Assembly: GCA_003695605.1 (NCBI GenBank)
Contig: RFIK01000013.1
Location: forward strand, 1-21,331
DNA length: 21,331 bases
Source: Chlorobiota bacterium
Lineage (GTDB): Bacteria > Bacteroidota > Ignavibacteria > Kapaibacteriales > NICIL-2
Direction: 5' to 3'
The translations under genes were made by a program, and so were the position numbers. This document shows positions 15,365 through 21,331 of this stretch, piece after piece (position 1 is the stretch's first letter; each line of letters starts with the position of its first letter). Below the pieces are notes generated by a model. That model searched no databases. It was not told the origin of the DNA and saw nothing but the letters and a program-made list of their open reading frames with translations.

Positions 15365-16956
15365 CTGTCAACGCCAAGGGCTGTTCCTGCTTGTGCAAGG
15401 ATCTGGGTGGCGATTTGGTTGGGGCTGTAGCCGCCAGGCAAGCGGACGAGTGGTTTCCCGTATTCCTTACAAATCGGCGCAATCTCGCCATAGCTGTGGC
15501 TTGACCATCGAATTGCCAGCAGCACAAGGGCGATGTCCGGGCGCTTCAAGAACGGAAGAAAATCATCGAGCGACTGGTGAGGGCGAGTGGGGATCCACTC
15601 GAGTTTTGCGAGCCCGAATGCTTTCTCGATTGCAGCGCGGCTGTGCGGACGCTCATCGCCACCGATGAGGAGAATGGTCTTGCCGGCAAGTGCGGTATGT
15701 ACTGCCTCGACGTCAGGGGTTGGAGGAGCGACTTCCTCAAATTCAATACCCGTTGTGGCCTCTTGGTGGGCAAGGTATCGGTCAATTTCGCGCAGGACAA
15801 GGCGGACAGAGTGCGAGAGAAATTCATCACCGGTGGGAACTTCCTCAATGACGGGCAAAAGCGCGCTGCGCAACTCGACGTTACTTGGGGGAACACCTAA
15901 CTCGATGAGTGCTTCGATCTGCTCGCGAATTTTCCGCCAGTGATGTTCAGGTTCGATGCTCTGGCGAAGAATGTGTCCAACGTGGTATCGGAGGGTGCGC
16001 AGTCGCTGTTTGGCAACCGGTGATGTCGGCGTACGTCTGGGCTGAGCATCGGTGCGTTCAGGGAGCTCTACGTCAAGCGCTGGCACTGCGTGCTGGATTT
16101 CTATCCGCAAACGGTCAAACTCAGTGATAAGCTCGGCTACGCGGGTATAATCTGCTGGATCGCTTCGCCTCATGTGGCGCGAGATGAACTTTTGGTAGGT
16201 TTTCGTGTACCACTTAAGCCACCCAAAGATGGTGGTTTGGTCGGGATCGGGGTAATCGGCAGGATCTTGGCTGGCCTCATCCAACGCATGGTAGAGCGCG
16301 GACTGGACAGTTGCTGTAAGTTCGAGCAGCCGGTCTGCCCACGCTGGGCGTTGGTGAACCTTGGGGATGAATGGGACAAGCTCAGCAACTTCGGCGAGCG
16401 CATCGTAGCAATCGGCGATGCAGTCGAGCATTGCTGGGGTGCCTTGGTAGTTGAGCATCCATAGGTAGCAGAACGGCAATGCTTTTGCCCGCGCAATCGC
16501 GCTTCGGCGGTAGGGAGATTCTGCGTCCGGTGGAATTTCGCCACGGAGACGGTCGGCACACCAGCGGGCAACTTCTGCTTTGAGTCGTGTGCGTGTGCTG
16601 ATCAGCTCAGGATCGAAGGGAGGCTCTTGTTCATCAAATCCATTCCTCAGGGTGAGTGAAGAGGATAACTTCTGTGCAAGGGCTGCTTCGTGTGCATGCC
16701 CGCCATGGTAATGCTCGACTAAGCGCTGGATATCCTCGTCAGGAATGGGGGGTGAATCAGCTTGTTGTTGGCTGCTATTGTGCGGTGATGGTTCAGCGGT
16801 AGCGTTGTCAGCAGATGGTGGTGCAGTTTCCTTCTCCCGTGCAGGGCGGAGAATTTCCTCGCCTAACGCAACGAGCAATTCCAGCGTTTTTCGAAATGCT
16901 GGGTTTTGCTCTGCCTCGGCCTGGAGTTCAGTGATAAGTTGCTCCAACGAACGCAT
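15346..16956 (-). CDS. DUF2325 domain protein of unknown function
   Basis: The protein has 536 residues from MRSLEQLITELQAEAEQN at 16956; an alternative start 7 codons upstream (16977, MVFIGIS) is possible. Residues about 1-60 are helical, then comes a low-complexity Pro/Ser/Gln linker (about 45-75), and a long mostly helical, Arg/Glu-rich middle without a family I recognise. The C-terminal 110 residues (426-536) fit DUF2325 (PF10087), a Rossmann-like domain: KTILLIGGDERPHSRAAIEKAF, then RPDIALVLLAIRWSSHS, then CKEYGKPLVRLPGG. The conserved GGDER and SH positions are intact. The last six codons and the TGA stop lie antisense inside tRNA-Asn. DoxX is the next gene upstream on the same strand, 98 bases away. 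Function is unknown; a nucleotide- or ligand-sensing regulator is a guess from fold only. Confidence 0.8.
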   Translation of the reverse strand: MRSLEQLITELQAEAEQNPAFRKTLELLVALGEEILRPAREKETAPPSADNATAEPSPHNSSQQQADSPPIPDEDIQRLVEHYHGGHAHEAALAQKLSSSLTLRNGFDEQEPPFDPELISTRTRLKAEVARWCADRLRGEIPPDAESPYRRSAIARAKALPFCYLWMLNYQGTPAMLDCIADCYDALAEVAELVPFIPKVHQRPAWADRLLELTATVQSALYHALDEASQDPADYPDPDQTTIFGWLKWYTKTYQKFISRHMRRSDPADYTRVAELITEFDRLRIEIQHAVPALDVELPERTDAQPRRTPTSPVAKQRLRTLRYHVGHILRQSIEPEHHWRKIREQIEALIELGVPPSNVELRSALLPVIEEVPTGDEFLSHSVRLVLREIDRYLAHQEATTGIEFEEVAPPTPDVEAVHTALAGKTILLIGGDERPHSRAAIEKAFGLAKLEWIPTRPHQSLDDFLPFLKRPDIALVLLAIRWSSHSYGEIAPICKEYGKPLVRLPGGYSPNQIATQILAQAGTALGVDSSGGRT

Positions 16957-17054
16957 AGAAATGCCGATGAATACCATACAAATACAACCTGCCCCACCTG
17001 GCAACATCTGCCGATGGATGGTGATGGCAACTATGCTCGCTAGCTTGACGGATA

Positions 17055-17450
17055 CTACGCCTGTTTCCGCTCGTCGAGGCTCAGCGGGCCTGCGCCGTGA
17101 TATGCAATAAGCAGCGCGCCGCCGAGCAACGCCAAATTTTTGAGGAACATGGACATTTGGATGCTCTGTTGCATCGGGTCGGTGATCGCCCAGAATGCAT
17201 GCATCGTGAACGTCACAGGCACCAGAAAGAGCACCAGCAGCCATGCACCAAGCTTGGCGCGATACCCCAGGATGATGCTCAGTGCTCCGAGGACTGCAAG
17301 AATTCCGCTCAGTGGCACAAGCACCGATGCTGCAGGGACACCATGTGCTTCGGCAAACTGGACTCCTTGTGCGGAAAAGTGTACAGTCATTCCACTCATC
17401 AGAAAGATGAGGCTGTAGAGAATCCGCCCGACAAGTGGCACGTACCGCAT
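17055..17450 (-). CDS. DoxX family membrane protein
   Basis: The protein has 131 residues with four predicted membrane spans at about 5-20, 43-62, 67-88 and 103-118. The DoxX pattern is visible: VPLVGRILYSLIFLMSG, a short helix with FAEAHGVP, LSGILAVLGALSIILGYRAKLGAWLL, and the final MFLKNLALLGGALLIAYHGAGPLSLD. DoxX proteins are small quinone-linked or thiol-stress membrane proteins, and most bacterial members are uncharacterised. The start at 17450 is supported by GGAGG (minus strand, 17461-17457) with a 6-base spacer, and by an upstream promoter with both boxes. It may be co-transcribed with the DUF2325 gene downstream. Confidence 0.9.
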   Translation of the reverse strand: MRYVPLVGRILYSLIFLMSGMTVHFSAQGVQFAEAHGVPAASVLVPLSGILAVLGALSIILGYRAKLGAWLLVLFLVPVTFTMHAFWAITDPMQQSIQMSMFLKNLALLGGALLIAYHGAGPLSLDERKQA

Positions 17451-17456
17451 GGCAAA

Positions 17457-17461
17457 CCTCC
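17457..17461 (-). promoter_or_regulatory. Shine-Dalgarno sequence for the DoxX gene
   Basis: GGAGG on the minus strand lies 6 bases before the ATG at 17450 and decides between this start and two in-frame ATGs slightly upstream. Confidence 0.65.
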
Positions 17462-17502
17462 ACATAGTTAGTAGTACCCAGCCCTCCAACGGAGTGGCAA
17501 CA

Positions 17503-17534
17503 CAAACTTACGTATCTTTGCCTGCGGTAACCAA
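17503..17534 (-). promoter_or_regulatory. Promoter of the DoxX gene (TTG, 21-base spacer, TAAGTTTG)
   Basis: On the minus strand TTG (17534-17532) is followed by 21 bases and then TAAGTTTG (17510-17503), matching the Bacteroidota TTG/TAnnTTTG arrangement. Transcription would start near 17496, giving a leader of about 45 bases. Its -7 box abuts, back to back, the -7 box for the opposite gene at 17513-17520. Confidence 0.55.
17513..17520 (+). promoter_or_regulatory. -7 box for the PKD lipoprotein/barrel operon
   Basis: TATCTTTG, again as TATCTTTGC, lies 15 bases before the ATG at 17536 and 30 before the ATG at 17551. No -33 TTG is evident; that position is covered by the DoxX promoter. Confidence 0.5.
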
Positions 17535-17535
17535 C

Positions 17536-17909
17536 ATGAGAGAAGTTTCTATGCGCTCTCTCATTGCATCGGTGACAGCCGCAGTCGCTGCGGCGCTCCT
17601 TTCGTGCTCCTCAGACTCTTCCCCTGCCTCCTCAGCGGAGAATCATCCACCAGTGATTGATAGCATTGTCGTCGGTGGCGCTGCTATCGTTGGTCAACCG
17701 GTAACGGTTACCTGTTACGCACGTGATCCCGATGGGGACGAGCTGAGCTATTTTGGCGCGTCATTGATGGCGACATCGTAGGCTCGGGTGCGCAAGTCAC
17801 GTTCCTTCCCGCACCCTGCTGCAGTGGATTGAGCGCTACATTGGAAGTTGCCGTCCGCGACAGTCGCGGCGGCCAAACCCAGCGGCTCATCACCGTTTTT
17901 GTCCTCTAA
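17536..17909 (+). pseudogene. PKD/Ig-type lipoprotein gene with apparent -1 base frameshift
   Basis: The start codon is followed by MRSLIASVTAAVAAALLSCSS (from 17551), a lipoprotein-type signal with LLSC as lipobox. The protein then shows a cadherin/PKD-like beta domain (HPPVIDSIVVGG, VTCYARDPDGDELSYF). The frame breaks at the T run 17751-17754 and stops at 17779-17781. Adding one T there gives SYFWRVIDGDIVGSG, QVTFLPAPCCSGLSATLEV and RDSRGGQTQRLITVFVL, ending with TAA at 17907-17909, just 2 bases before the next ATG. The continuation completes the domain exactly as PKD-like folds do (DPDGD-L-Y-W, then V-D-GG). The restored product has 124 residues. The break may be a sequencing error, a real mutation or, less likely, programmed frameshifting. 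I cannot name the family. Confidence 0.75.
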
Positions 17910-17911
17910 CG

Positions 17912-18841
17912 ATGCGTCTGGTACTGCGAGCAGTACTGAGTACGTTTGCAGCGTGTGGTGCGCTCTACAGTCAAAGCTGCTGCGGTGGGACGGGGACGTT
18001 CCTCGGCGGCACCGAACGGGGTGCTCTGCCTGCAGGAACGATGACCGCGGCTGCGGTCTATGCATACACTGCGATGGAACGCACGCTCAACGGAAGTCAG
18101 GCAGTTGCCGATCCGTACCAACGCCGTGCATGGGCGCATTCGCTCAATCTCGAACTGGAGCTTTCCCCGCTTCGCCAGTGGAGCGTTCTCGTGGTACTTC
18201 CCTTGACAGACAAAGCGCGCTGGGTCTCTGCGAGTGGGACGGCATACCGCTACCACGCTGCGGGATTGAGCGATGCCTTCGGTATTGTCAAATACACCGT
18301 GGTGCCACCTTCTCCACTTACGTCGTGGACTGTTGCGCTCGGCATTGGAGCGAAAGCTCCAACGGGTGACTACCGACGCTCCGACGGCAGTGTCGAGTTG
18401 CCGCTCGACGTACAGCCTGGCACCAGCACATGGGATGCACTCGCATGGGGATTGTGTGCGTATCGTTTCGATGAGCCCGAGGCGAACGCTGCGCTTTCGA
18501 TCCTTGTTCGTCAGCCCGGAACCAACGTCAATGGCCGAACGATGGGGACCGACGTTCAAGCACTCCTTGCGCTGAGCACGACAGCACTCGATCTGCCGAT
18601 CATTCCGCTCATGCTTACCCGATGGCGCTGGACTGCACCTGACCGCATCGGCCAGACGCTCGTCAGCGCAACGGGGACGTTTCGTATCGAGCTTCTGCCT
18701 GCAGTTGCACTGACACTGTGGGAGCCCTTCATCGTTCGAATTGGCGCGCAACTGCCAGTGTATGAGCACACCAACGGCATCCAGCTTGTCCCGAGCTGGG
18801 GCATTTTTGGTGAACTTCGCACGACGACGGTGCTCTGGTAA
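17912..18841 (+). CDS. Probable outer-membrane beta-barrel protein
   Basis: The protein has 309 residues. A signal peptide (about 1-20, MRLVLRAVLSTFAACGALYS) is followed by a mature start with paired cysteines and glycine (SCCGGTGTFLGG). The rest alternates short amphipathic beta strands and turns (WSVLVVLPLTDKARW, TSWTVALGIGAKAPTGDYR, TFRIELLPAVALTLW) and ends in an aromatic residue (TTVLW), as outer-membrane barrels do. The strand pattern with APTGDY is reminiscent of the MetA-pathway/transporter-type barrel family (PF13557), but the match is not strong. It starts 2 bases after the stop of the restored PKD lipoprotein gene, so the pair is one unit. Both partners carry a Cys-Cys motif, which could bind metal or form disulfides. 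Substrate unknown. Confidence 0.7.
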   Translation: MRLVLRAVLSTFAACGALYSQSCCGGTGTFLGGTERGALPAGTMTAAAVYAYTAMERTLNGSQAVADPYQRRAWAHSLNLELELSPLRQWSVLVVLPLTDKARWVSASGTAYRYHAAGLSDAFGIVKYTVVPPSPLTSWTVALGIGAKAPTGDYRRSDGSVELPLDVQPGTSTWDALAWGLCAYRFDEPEANAALSILVRQPGTNVNGRTMGTDVQALLALSTTALDLPIIPLMLTRWRWTAPDRIGQTLVSATGTFRIELLPAVALTLWEPFIVRIGAQLPVYEHTNGIQLVPSWGIFGELRTTTVLW

Positions 18842-18893
18842 GATTGAGGTCGAATGTATAACCGCTTCGGGGGTGCACGAGCTATGTCGTCTG

Positions 18894-21137
18894 CTAATGC
18901 AGTCGCTGCGCCATTCGGTTGAGTGCGCTTCCTGCCCAGAACCACTCGAGTTGATGGGCGTTCATCGAATGCCGCACGAGAATACGGTGCTCGGCGCCAT
19001 CGGGTTTGCGAATGACCATTTCGAGCGGCTCGCCTGGACGCAACTGCTCAATGTCGAGCGTAAAGCGATCATCTTCGCCGATGAGGTCGTAATCGGCAGG
19101 GTTGTCGAACACCAGCGGCAGCATGCCTTGTTTTTTGAGGTTCGTTTCGTGAATTCGGGCAAACGATTTGACCAAAATCACCTTCCCTCCCAAGTACCGC
19201 GGCTCCATCGCAGCATGCTCACGCGATGAACCTTCGCCGTAGTTTTCTTCGCCGACGACGATCCACGACACTCCACGTGCTTTGTAATCCCGCGCAACCT
19301 TGGGCACTTCGTCGTACTGGCCAGTGAACACGTTCTTTGCAGAGTTGAGCTTGCCATTGAAGGCGTTGGTTGCGCCCGTGAACATGTTGTTCGAGATGTT
19401 ATCCAGATGCCCGCGGAAGCGAAGCCATGGCCCCGCTGGCGAGATGTGATCGGTGGTGCATTTCCCCTTGACCTTGAGCAGGAGGACCATGTCGCGGAAC
19501 TCTTCCTTCCGCGGTGGTGGGAAGGGTTCGAGCTTCTGCAGCCGATGCGAATCTGGTTTGATGATGACTTCAATCTGCGAACCATCGTCGGCAGGGGGCA
19601 CGTAGCCCTCGGGATCAGGGACGAAGCCGCGCTGGGGGAGTTCTTCTCCTCGCGGCGGGTTGAGCACCGCACCGTTGATCGGCTGCTTGGTGAAATCAAT
19701 CCGCAGATCGCCCGCGAAGGCAAAACCCAGCACCGTTTCAGGCGACGCAACGAATGCGTGCGTGTCGGGATTGCCGTCGTTCCGACCACTGAAGTTGCGG
19801 TTGAAGGAGGTGATGATCGAGTTCTTGTCGCCTTTTTTGACGTCGTGCCGCTTCCACTGCCCAATGCACGGACCGCATGCATTTGCGAGTACGGTTGCGC
19901 CGATTGCTTCGAGTTTTTCGAGGATACCATCGCGCTCCATCGTGGCGCGAATTTGCTCCGAGCCAGGGGTAATGGTCAGTTCGCACTTTGCTTTCAAGCC
20001 ATGTTGTGCAGCATAGTCCGCAATTTCGGCCACGCGCGTCATGTCCTCGTAGGAGGAGTTGGTGCACGAACCGATGAGCGCAACCCGTAGGTCAGCAGGC
20101 CAGCCGTTTTTCTCGACTTCCTTGACGAACTCGCTGATGGGCATCGCGCGGTCCGGAGTGAAGGGGCCGTTGATATGCGGCTCCAGCGTCGAAAGATCAA
20201 TCTCGATGATGCGGTCGAAGTACTGCTCCGGATTGCGTTCGACGTCATCATCGTGGCGGAGGTGCTCTGCCAGTGGGCGTGCTGCATCGGCGACGTCGGC
20301 GCGACCGGTGGCGCGCAGGTAGCGATCCATTGCGTCGTCGTATGGGAAAATCGAAGTGGTCGCGCCGACTTCAGCGCCCATGTTGCAGATCGTTGCTTTG
20401 CCGGTTGCGCTGATTGTTGCGCAGCCATCGCCGAAGTACTCGATGATCGCGCCTGTTCCACCTTTGACCGTCAGAATACCGGCGAGCTTCAGGATGACGT
20501 CCTTCGGTGCGGTCCAGCCATTCATCTTTCCCGTCAGTCGCACGCCAATGTGCTTTGGCATCAGCAATTCCCACGGCATGCCGGCCATCACGTCCACTGC
20601 ATCGGCACCACCGACGCCGATTGCCACCATGCCTAAGCCACCAGCGTTCGGTGTGTGCGAGTCGGTGCCGATCATCATTCCACCGGGGAAGGCATAGTTT
20701 TCGAGCACGACCTGGTGAATAATTCCTGCTCCCGGTTTCCAAAAACCGATGCCGTACTTTTTCGAGACGGAAGCCAGGAATTGGAAGACCTCGTCGTTTT
20801 CGATGAGAGCGGTTTGGAGGTCCTCCTTCGCACCGCGTTCTGCGCGGATGAGGTGGTCGCAGTGGACCGTTGTCGGTACAGCAACCCGCGGGATACCCGC
20901 GCTCATAAATTGCAGCAGCGCCATTTGTGCCGTTGCGTCCTGCATCGCGACACGGTCAGGGAAGAACTCGACGTAGTCTTTCCCACGCACGGGAGGCGAG
21001 GAAGGCAACTCTGCCATGTGTGCGTAGAGAATCTTTTCGGCGAGTGTCATCGGGCGGCCGACGATGCGACGTGCCGCGGCGATACGCTCTGGCACTCGCG
21101 CGTAAACACGGCGGATCATCTCGAAATCAAATGCCAT
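18894..21137 (-). CDS. acn: Aconitate hydratase, mitochondrial type
   Basis: It interconverts citrate and isocitrate in the TCA cycle (EC 4.2.1.3) using a [4Fe-4S] cluster, in the cytoplasm. The 747 residues are a normal length. The cluster ligands are C358 (LIGSCTNSSYED), C421 and C424 (ANACGPCIGQW). The substrate-binding GTDSHTPNAGGLGM is at about 157-170, and the C-terminal swivel domain has VVGEENYGEGSSREHAA and the KSFARIHETNLKKQG segment. The overall pattern is that of mitochondrial aconitase rather than bacterial AcnA/AcnB. The start at 21137 has AAGGAG (minus strand, 21149-21144) with a 6-base spacer. It stands alone between a convergent barrel-protein gene (52 bases between stops) and a divergent region of 177 bases. 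Confidence 0.97.
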   Translation of the reverse strand: MAFDFEMIRRVYARVPERIAAARRIVGRPMTLAEKILYAHMAELPSSPPVRGKDYVEFFPDRVAMQDATAQMALLQFMSAGIPRVAVPTTVHCDHLIRAERGAKEDLQTALIENDEVFQFLASVSKKYGIGFWKPGAGIIHQVVLENYAFPGGMMIGTDSHTPNAGGLGMVAIGVGGADAVDVMAGMPWELLMPKHIGVRLTGKMNGWTAPKDVILKLAGILTVKGGTGAIIEYFGDGCATISATGKATICNMGAEVGATTSIFPYDDAMDRYLRATGRADVADAARPLAEHLRHDDDVERNPEQYFDRIIEIDLSTLEPHINGPFTPDRAMPISEFVKEVEKNGWPADLRVALIGSCTNSSYEDMTRVAEIADYAAQHGLKAKCELTITPGSEQIRATMERDGILEKLEAIGATVLANACGPCIGQWKRHDVKKGDKNSIITSFNRNFSGRNDGNPDTHAFVASPETVLGFAFAGDLRIDFTKQPINGAVLNPPRGEELPQRGFVPDPEGYVPPADDGSQIEVIIKPDSHRLQKLEPFPPPRKEEFRDMVLLLKVKGKCTTDHISPAGPWLRFRGHLDNISNNMFTGATNAFNGKLNSAKNVFTGQYDEVPKVARDYKARGVSWIVVGEENYGEGSSREHAAMEPRYLGGKVILVKSFARIHETNLKKQGMLPLVFDNPADYDLIGEDDRFTLDIEQLRPGEPLEMVIRKPDGAEHRILVRHSMNAHQLEWFWAGSALNRMAQRLH

Positions 21138-21197
21138 CGGGCTCTCCTTCGGTTAGGGTGTGGAACAGTGGATGTGCACCGCACAAGACGGAATGAG

Positions 21198-21220
21198 GCA
21201 GAGGAAATTGCCTGCTCTGC
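21198..21220. repeat. Short inverted repeat in the divergent region upstream of aconitase
   Basis: GCAGAG (21198-21203) and CTCTGC (21215-21220) are separated by 11 bases; an overlapping alternative pair is AGGCA (21196-21200) and TGCCT (21209-21213). It sits between aconitase and a possible gene at 21315, so it could be an operator or leader hairpin, but arms this short may be chance. Confidence 0.2.
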
Positions 21221-21314
21221 GCTACGTGCGCGATGATTATATTTCGCACAGAAGCGACCTTCGACGTGGCATGTGCGCTGTAGCTGCCGTTCATCACAAC
21301 GTACTGGAGTCCCC

Positions 21315-21331
21315 ATGGAGATTGCCTTCGA
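21315..21331 (+). CDS. Possible start of a further gene (3' truncated by the window)
   Basis: An ATG at 21315 opens MEIAF and runs off the window. GGAG at 21306-21309 lies 5 bases upstream, and a TATATTTC element (one mismatch to TAnnTTTG) lies at 21238-21245. Five codons do not allow any identification. Confidence 0.35.

Noticed and set aside
16957..17505. N-terminal extension of the DUF2325 frame across the DoxX gene and its promoter
   Set aside because: The extra 183 codons lie antisense-frame within DoxX, read as Cys/Arg-rich non-protein-like sequence and would cover the DoxX ribosome site and promoter.
18842..18893. Terminator between the convergent barrel-protein and aconitase genes
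   Set aside because: No stable hairpin with a T run is visible in these 52 bases.

Overview
The window is a compact, GC-rich bacterial chromosome segment with protein genes on both strands and one tRNA. Three features point to the Bacteroidota/Chlorobiota-Ignavibacteria-Kapabacteria side of the tree. The first gene ends in a type IX secretion C-terminal sorting domain. Several gene starts are preceded by the Bacteroidota-type -7 box TAnnTTTG, in three cases as the identical 9-mer TATCTTTGC. The gene set (TonB-dependent receptor with a carboxypeptidase-like N-terminal domain, mitochondrial-type aconitase, pheS away from pheT) also fits. The exact lineage is inference; no rRNA is present.

Layout. 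1-2109 (+) is the 3' part of a large secreted adhesin-like protein with a PKD-like domain and about 75-residue Ig-like repeats. 2089-4936 (-) holds a sigma-54-activating response regulator followed by the AAA+ ATPase rarA. 5056-9502 (+) is a tight three-gene unit: GH57 glycogen branching enzyme, putative lipoprotein, TonB-dependent receptor. 9499-12131 (-) is a thioredoxin-fold envelope protein translationally coupled (ATGA) to pheS. 12270-13875 (+) is a coupled trio: transhydrogenase alpha-2 membrane subunit, DUF1844 protein, NAD kinase. 13889-15154 (-) is an M16 zinc peptidase. tRNA-Asn(GTT) lies at 15291-15364 (+). 15346-17450 (-) has a DoxX membrane protein and a DUF2325 protein whose last codons run antisense into the tRNA. 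17536-18841 (+) has a frameshifted PKD-type lipoprotein gene and an outer-membrane beta-barrel-like protein. 18894-21137 (-) is aconitase. A new (+) gene may begin at 21315.

How they fit together. Most is housekeeping and envelope biology: NADP supply (nadK with a transhydrogenase subunit), TCA cycle (acn), translation (pheS, tRNA-Asn), replication stress (rarA) and outer-membrane uptake. The less explained parts are the operon joining a cytoplasmic glucan-branching enzyme to an outer-membrane receptor, the orphan pntA2-DUF1844-nadK operon, the DUF2325 protein ending inside a tRNA, and the cysteine-rich lipoprotein/barrel pair with an apparent single-base deletion. I saw no CRISPR array, insertion sequence, phage gene, integrase or recognisable defence cassette. 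There is no gene-free stretch over 300 bases.
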